A DNA stretch of 64,000 bases. It comes from Flavobacteriales bacterium. GTDB lineage: Bacteria; Bacteroidota; Bacteroidia; Flavobacteriales_F; PHOS-HE28. A model generated the notes under the pieces. That model did no database searches and was not told the origin of the DNA. It saw only the letters and a list, made by a program, of their open reading frames with translations. The stretch covers positions 186,001-250,000 of the forward strand of contig JADJKO010000004.1 of the NCBI GenBank assembly GCA_016705955.1. Direction: 5' to 3'. Position 1 is the stretch's first letter. Each line of letters starts with the position of its first letter. Of the stretch, positions 62,378-64,000 are shown piece by piece. A program made the position numbers and the translations under genes.

Positions 62378-63346
62378 TCCAGTGTGAGGTAAGGCGCAAG
62401 TTTACGGAAGACCTCTTCGTCCACGAGCGCGCAGCCTTTGATGTCAGCTATCTGCTTGAACAGCCCGTGTTGCGTGCGATATGCAATGAGCGGCTTGGCG
62501 ATCTTCCAGCGCGCGTACGGATGCGCGGCAAGTTCTTCCACCGTGCAGGTGTTGATCGGGATGCGGCGGATCATCAAGGTATCGACGACCAGCAATTCCT
62601 TCAGTTTGACCACCGCATCTGGCTTGTCCTTCAGGACGAAGACCTCGGCGAGTTGATCGAGCGAATGAAAGCCGCCGAGCATGTCGCGGTATTTCACGAT
62701 GCCCCGCGCGAACGAGGGTCCGATGCCGGGCAGGGCGACGAGCGAAAGCGTATCGGCCGTGTTCACTTCCACCTTGCGGAAGGCGGGACGTTCGTAAGCG
62801 ATGTATTCCTTCTTCGGCCAGCGCGGGGTTGTGTCGCGCTCGTACTTCGGTCTGTCCGGATAGGCCTGGCGTTCGAAACTGTCCGGCAATAGGATGAAGG
62901 GCATCAGCCGCTCCACCTGCTCGGGTCGGAGGCTGTACATCTTCCCCAGATCCTTCTTGGTTCGGAAGCGACCGCCCTTGCTCTTGTAATGTTCCAAGCC
63001 ATCGATCTGGCGATCAGTGAGACCGAGTTGCTTCCATTGGTCGCGGTCGATCGTGTTCCGGATCGAATGGAAAGGGTTCGGCAAGGATCACGGTGGTGTC
63101 CGTCGCATTCCGCGCAGCCATCCAGGCCTCCATCTCTTTGCGGATCGATCCGAGGTTCGCGATCTCGGGTTTGAGGAACCATTGCTGGTGGATGTACCAA
63201 CCCAGCATCCCGAGGAAGAGGATCATGAGGGCGACGGTGCCGCGACGTTCACCGGCGTGTAGTGCGAAGAGATCCTTGAACTGTTCCTTGAATGGCCGAC
63301 GCGCGAAGTCCGCGTGCTCCCGTTGGCGGTCCGTCGGCTTGGCCAT
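62374..63346 (-). CDS. ComEA-like helix-hairpin-helix protein (apparent frameshift)
   Basis: 323 aa when repaired. The N-terminus (MAKPTDRQREHADFARRPFK, one membrane helix GTVALMILFLGMLGWYIHQQ) is read from 63346; the rest is one frame over from about 63058. Removing one G at 63058-63059 gives the family motif PFDPNT followed by IDRDQWKQLGLTDRQIDGLE. Two or three HhH units follow (VEVNTADTLSLVALPGIGPS, FARGIVKYRDMLGGF, INTCTVEELAAHPYARW). Membrane-anchored; HhH domains bind DNA non-specifically, and ComEA-type proteins function in DNA uptake, but a competence role is not proven for this Bacteroidota branch. Confidence 0.88.
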
Positions 63347-63388
63347 GACGAAAGATAGCCGGGCGCACGATCCCCCGAACGATCCAAC

Positions 63389-64000
63389 TCATTTCGCCAA
63401 CTGACCGCTCAGGACGGCAAGCCCTTCCTCGAATCCTTTCGGCGCGTATCCCAACTCGCGACGGGCCTTGTCCAGCACGAAACCGGTCCTTGGCGGGCGT
63501 TTGGCCGGTTGACCCAACGAATCGCTCTTCACCGGTGATACCACGGAGGTATCCAACTTGAAGAACGCCCCGACGCGCGTCACCAGTTCCAGGATGCTCA
63601 TGTCATCGGGACCGCTGAGGTTGAAGATGCCCGTGGCACCTCGCTTCGCGATGCGGATGCATCCATCGGCGAGATCTTCGGCCAGGGTGGGCATGCGCCA
63701 TTGATCGTCCACCACCTTGATCGGCTGGCCTTTCTCCAAGGCGCTTTTCGCCCAGAGGACCACATTGCTTCGACTCAATCCTTCGGCGATGCCATAGACG
63801 ATGATGGTGCGCGCGATGGCCCACTTCGCCAGTCCCGCGTTCAACACCAAGCGTTCGCCTTCCAACTTGCTGTGGCCGTAGATGCTCAGCGGCGCAGCTT
63901 CATCCTCTTCGCGGTACGGTCCGTTCTCGCCGTCGAAGATGAAGTCGGTGCTGAGGAAGATGAAGTGGCTGTTGTGTCGCTTCGCGGCGTTCACGAGATG
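63389..64000 (-). CDS. Sugar-nucleotide reductase, RmlD/dTDP-4-dehydrorhamnose reductase family (5' end outside window)
   Basis: 204 codons visible; the frame is open to the window edge, so the N-terminal Rossmann GxxGxxG part is missing here. STDFIFDGENGPYREEDEAA, the YGHSKLEGE motif (YxxxK catalytic pair), RTIIVYG and the C-terminal RPPRTGFVLDKARRELGYAP match the RmlD-substrate-binding family, which reduces dTDP-4-keto-rhamnose. In Bacteroidota the family also includes broader SDR members, so the exact substrate is uncertain. Confidence 0.88.
   Translation of the reverse strand, partial: HLVNAAKRHNSHFIFLSTDFIFDGENGPYREEDEAAPLSIYGHSKLEGERLVLNAGLAKWAIARTIIVYGIAEGLSRSNVVLWAKSALEKGQPIKVVDDQWRMPTLAEDLADGCIRIAKRGATGIFNLSGPDDMSILELVTRVGAFFKLDTSVVSPVKSDSLGQPAKRPPRTGFVLDKARRELGYAPKGFEEGLAVLSGQLAK

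Noticed and set aside
63349..63356. TATCTTTC on the minus strand as promoter of the ComEA-like gene
   Set aside because: The start would fall on the ATG itself, and the upstream element is TTC, so two mismatches.

Overview
This 64 kb window is a chromosomal segment of a GC-rich (about 60% by eye) member of the Bacteroidota, most likely Flavobacteriales. Three things support this. Large secreted proteins carry both type A and type B C-terminal sorting domains of the type IX secretion system (T9SS). DnaK has the flavobacterial-type CGGGTHDVS segment. Two clear promoters match the Bacteroidota consensus TTG-N19-TAnnTTTG. The exact lineage is inference; the high GC would fit wastewater-type Flavobacteriales better than marine ones.

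Layout. 1-3.6 kb: end of a secreted protein gene, dnaK, and a MORN/YwqK-type protein. 4.1-13.3 kb: one giant T9SS-exported GEVED-domain protein (about 3068 aa once a single-base frameshift is repaired). 13.7-22.9 kb: housekeeping and envelope genes (NamZ-like muramidase, LolE-like permease, cystathionine beta-synthase, GH25 lysozyme, metal/cobalamin-binding protein, patatin-type surface lipase), with a small DUF4160/DUF2442 module inserted between cbs and the lysozyme gene. 23-38.5 kb, minus strand: the conserved information-processing block rpsU-xerC-hpf, then tRNA Thr-Tyr-Gly-Thr, tuf, tRNA-Trp, secE, nusG, rplKAJL, rpoBC and a DUF3467 gene. 38.6-39.2 kb: a RelE/ParE-type toxin-antitoxin pair. 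39.5-46.3 kb: two more T9SS-exported proteins. 46.3-49.8 kb: a racemase-family enzyme and a sulfatase translationally coupled to its formylglycine-generating enzyme. 49.9-56.8 kb: a minus-strand cluster of secreted beta-propeller proteins (SBBP-like and two RCC1-repeat proteins), one of them cut by an IS3-family element. 57-64 kb: two genes of unknown function, a 22-unit 21-bp tandem repeat array, acyl-CoA dehydrogenase, apt, a ComEA-like HhH protein and a dTDP-4-dehydrorhamnose-reductase-like protein that runs off the end.

Caution. At least seven genes, including the essential rpoB and rplK, are split by what look like single-base indels, nearly all in short homopolymers. I treat most of these as probable consensus errors of a long-read assembly and describe each gene as one unit. 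The patatin gene looks different, as if a larger piece is missing.

Most interesting observations. Two unrelated small toxin-antitoxin-like modules are each flanked by a 30-34 bp direct duplication of neighbouring host DNA (the cbs 3' end and the rpsU promoter). Palindromes sit right after the stop codons at nearly every roomy junction of the tuf-rpo operon. A degenerate 21-bp array encodes heptads on both strands. The IS insertion can be undone exactly to restore the interrupted gene. I did not find a clearly new defence or biosynthetic system.
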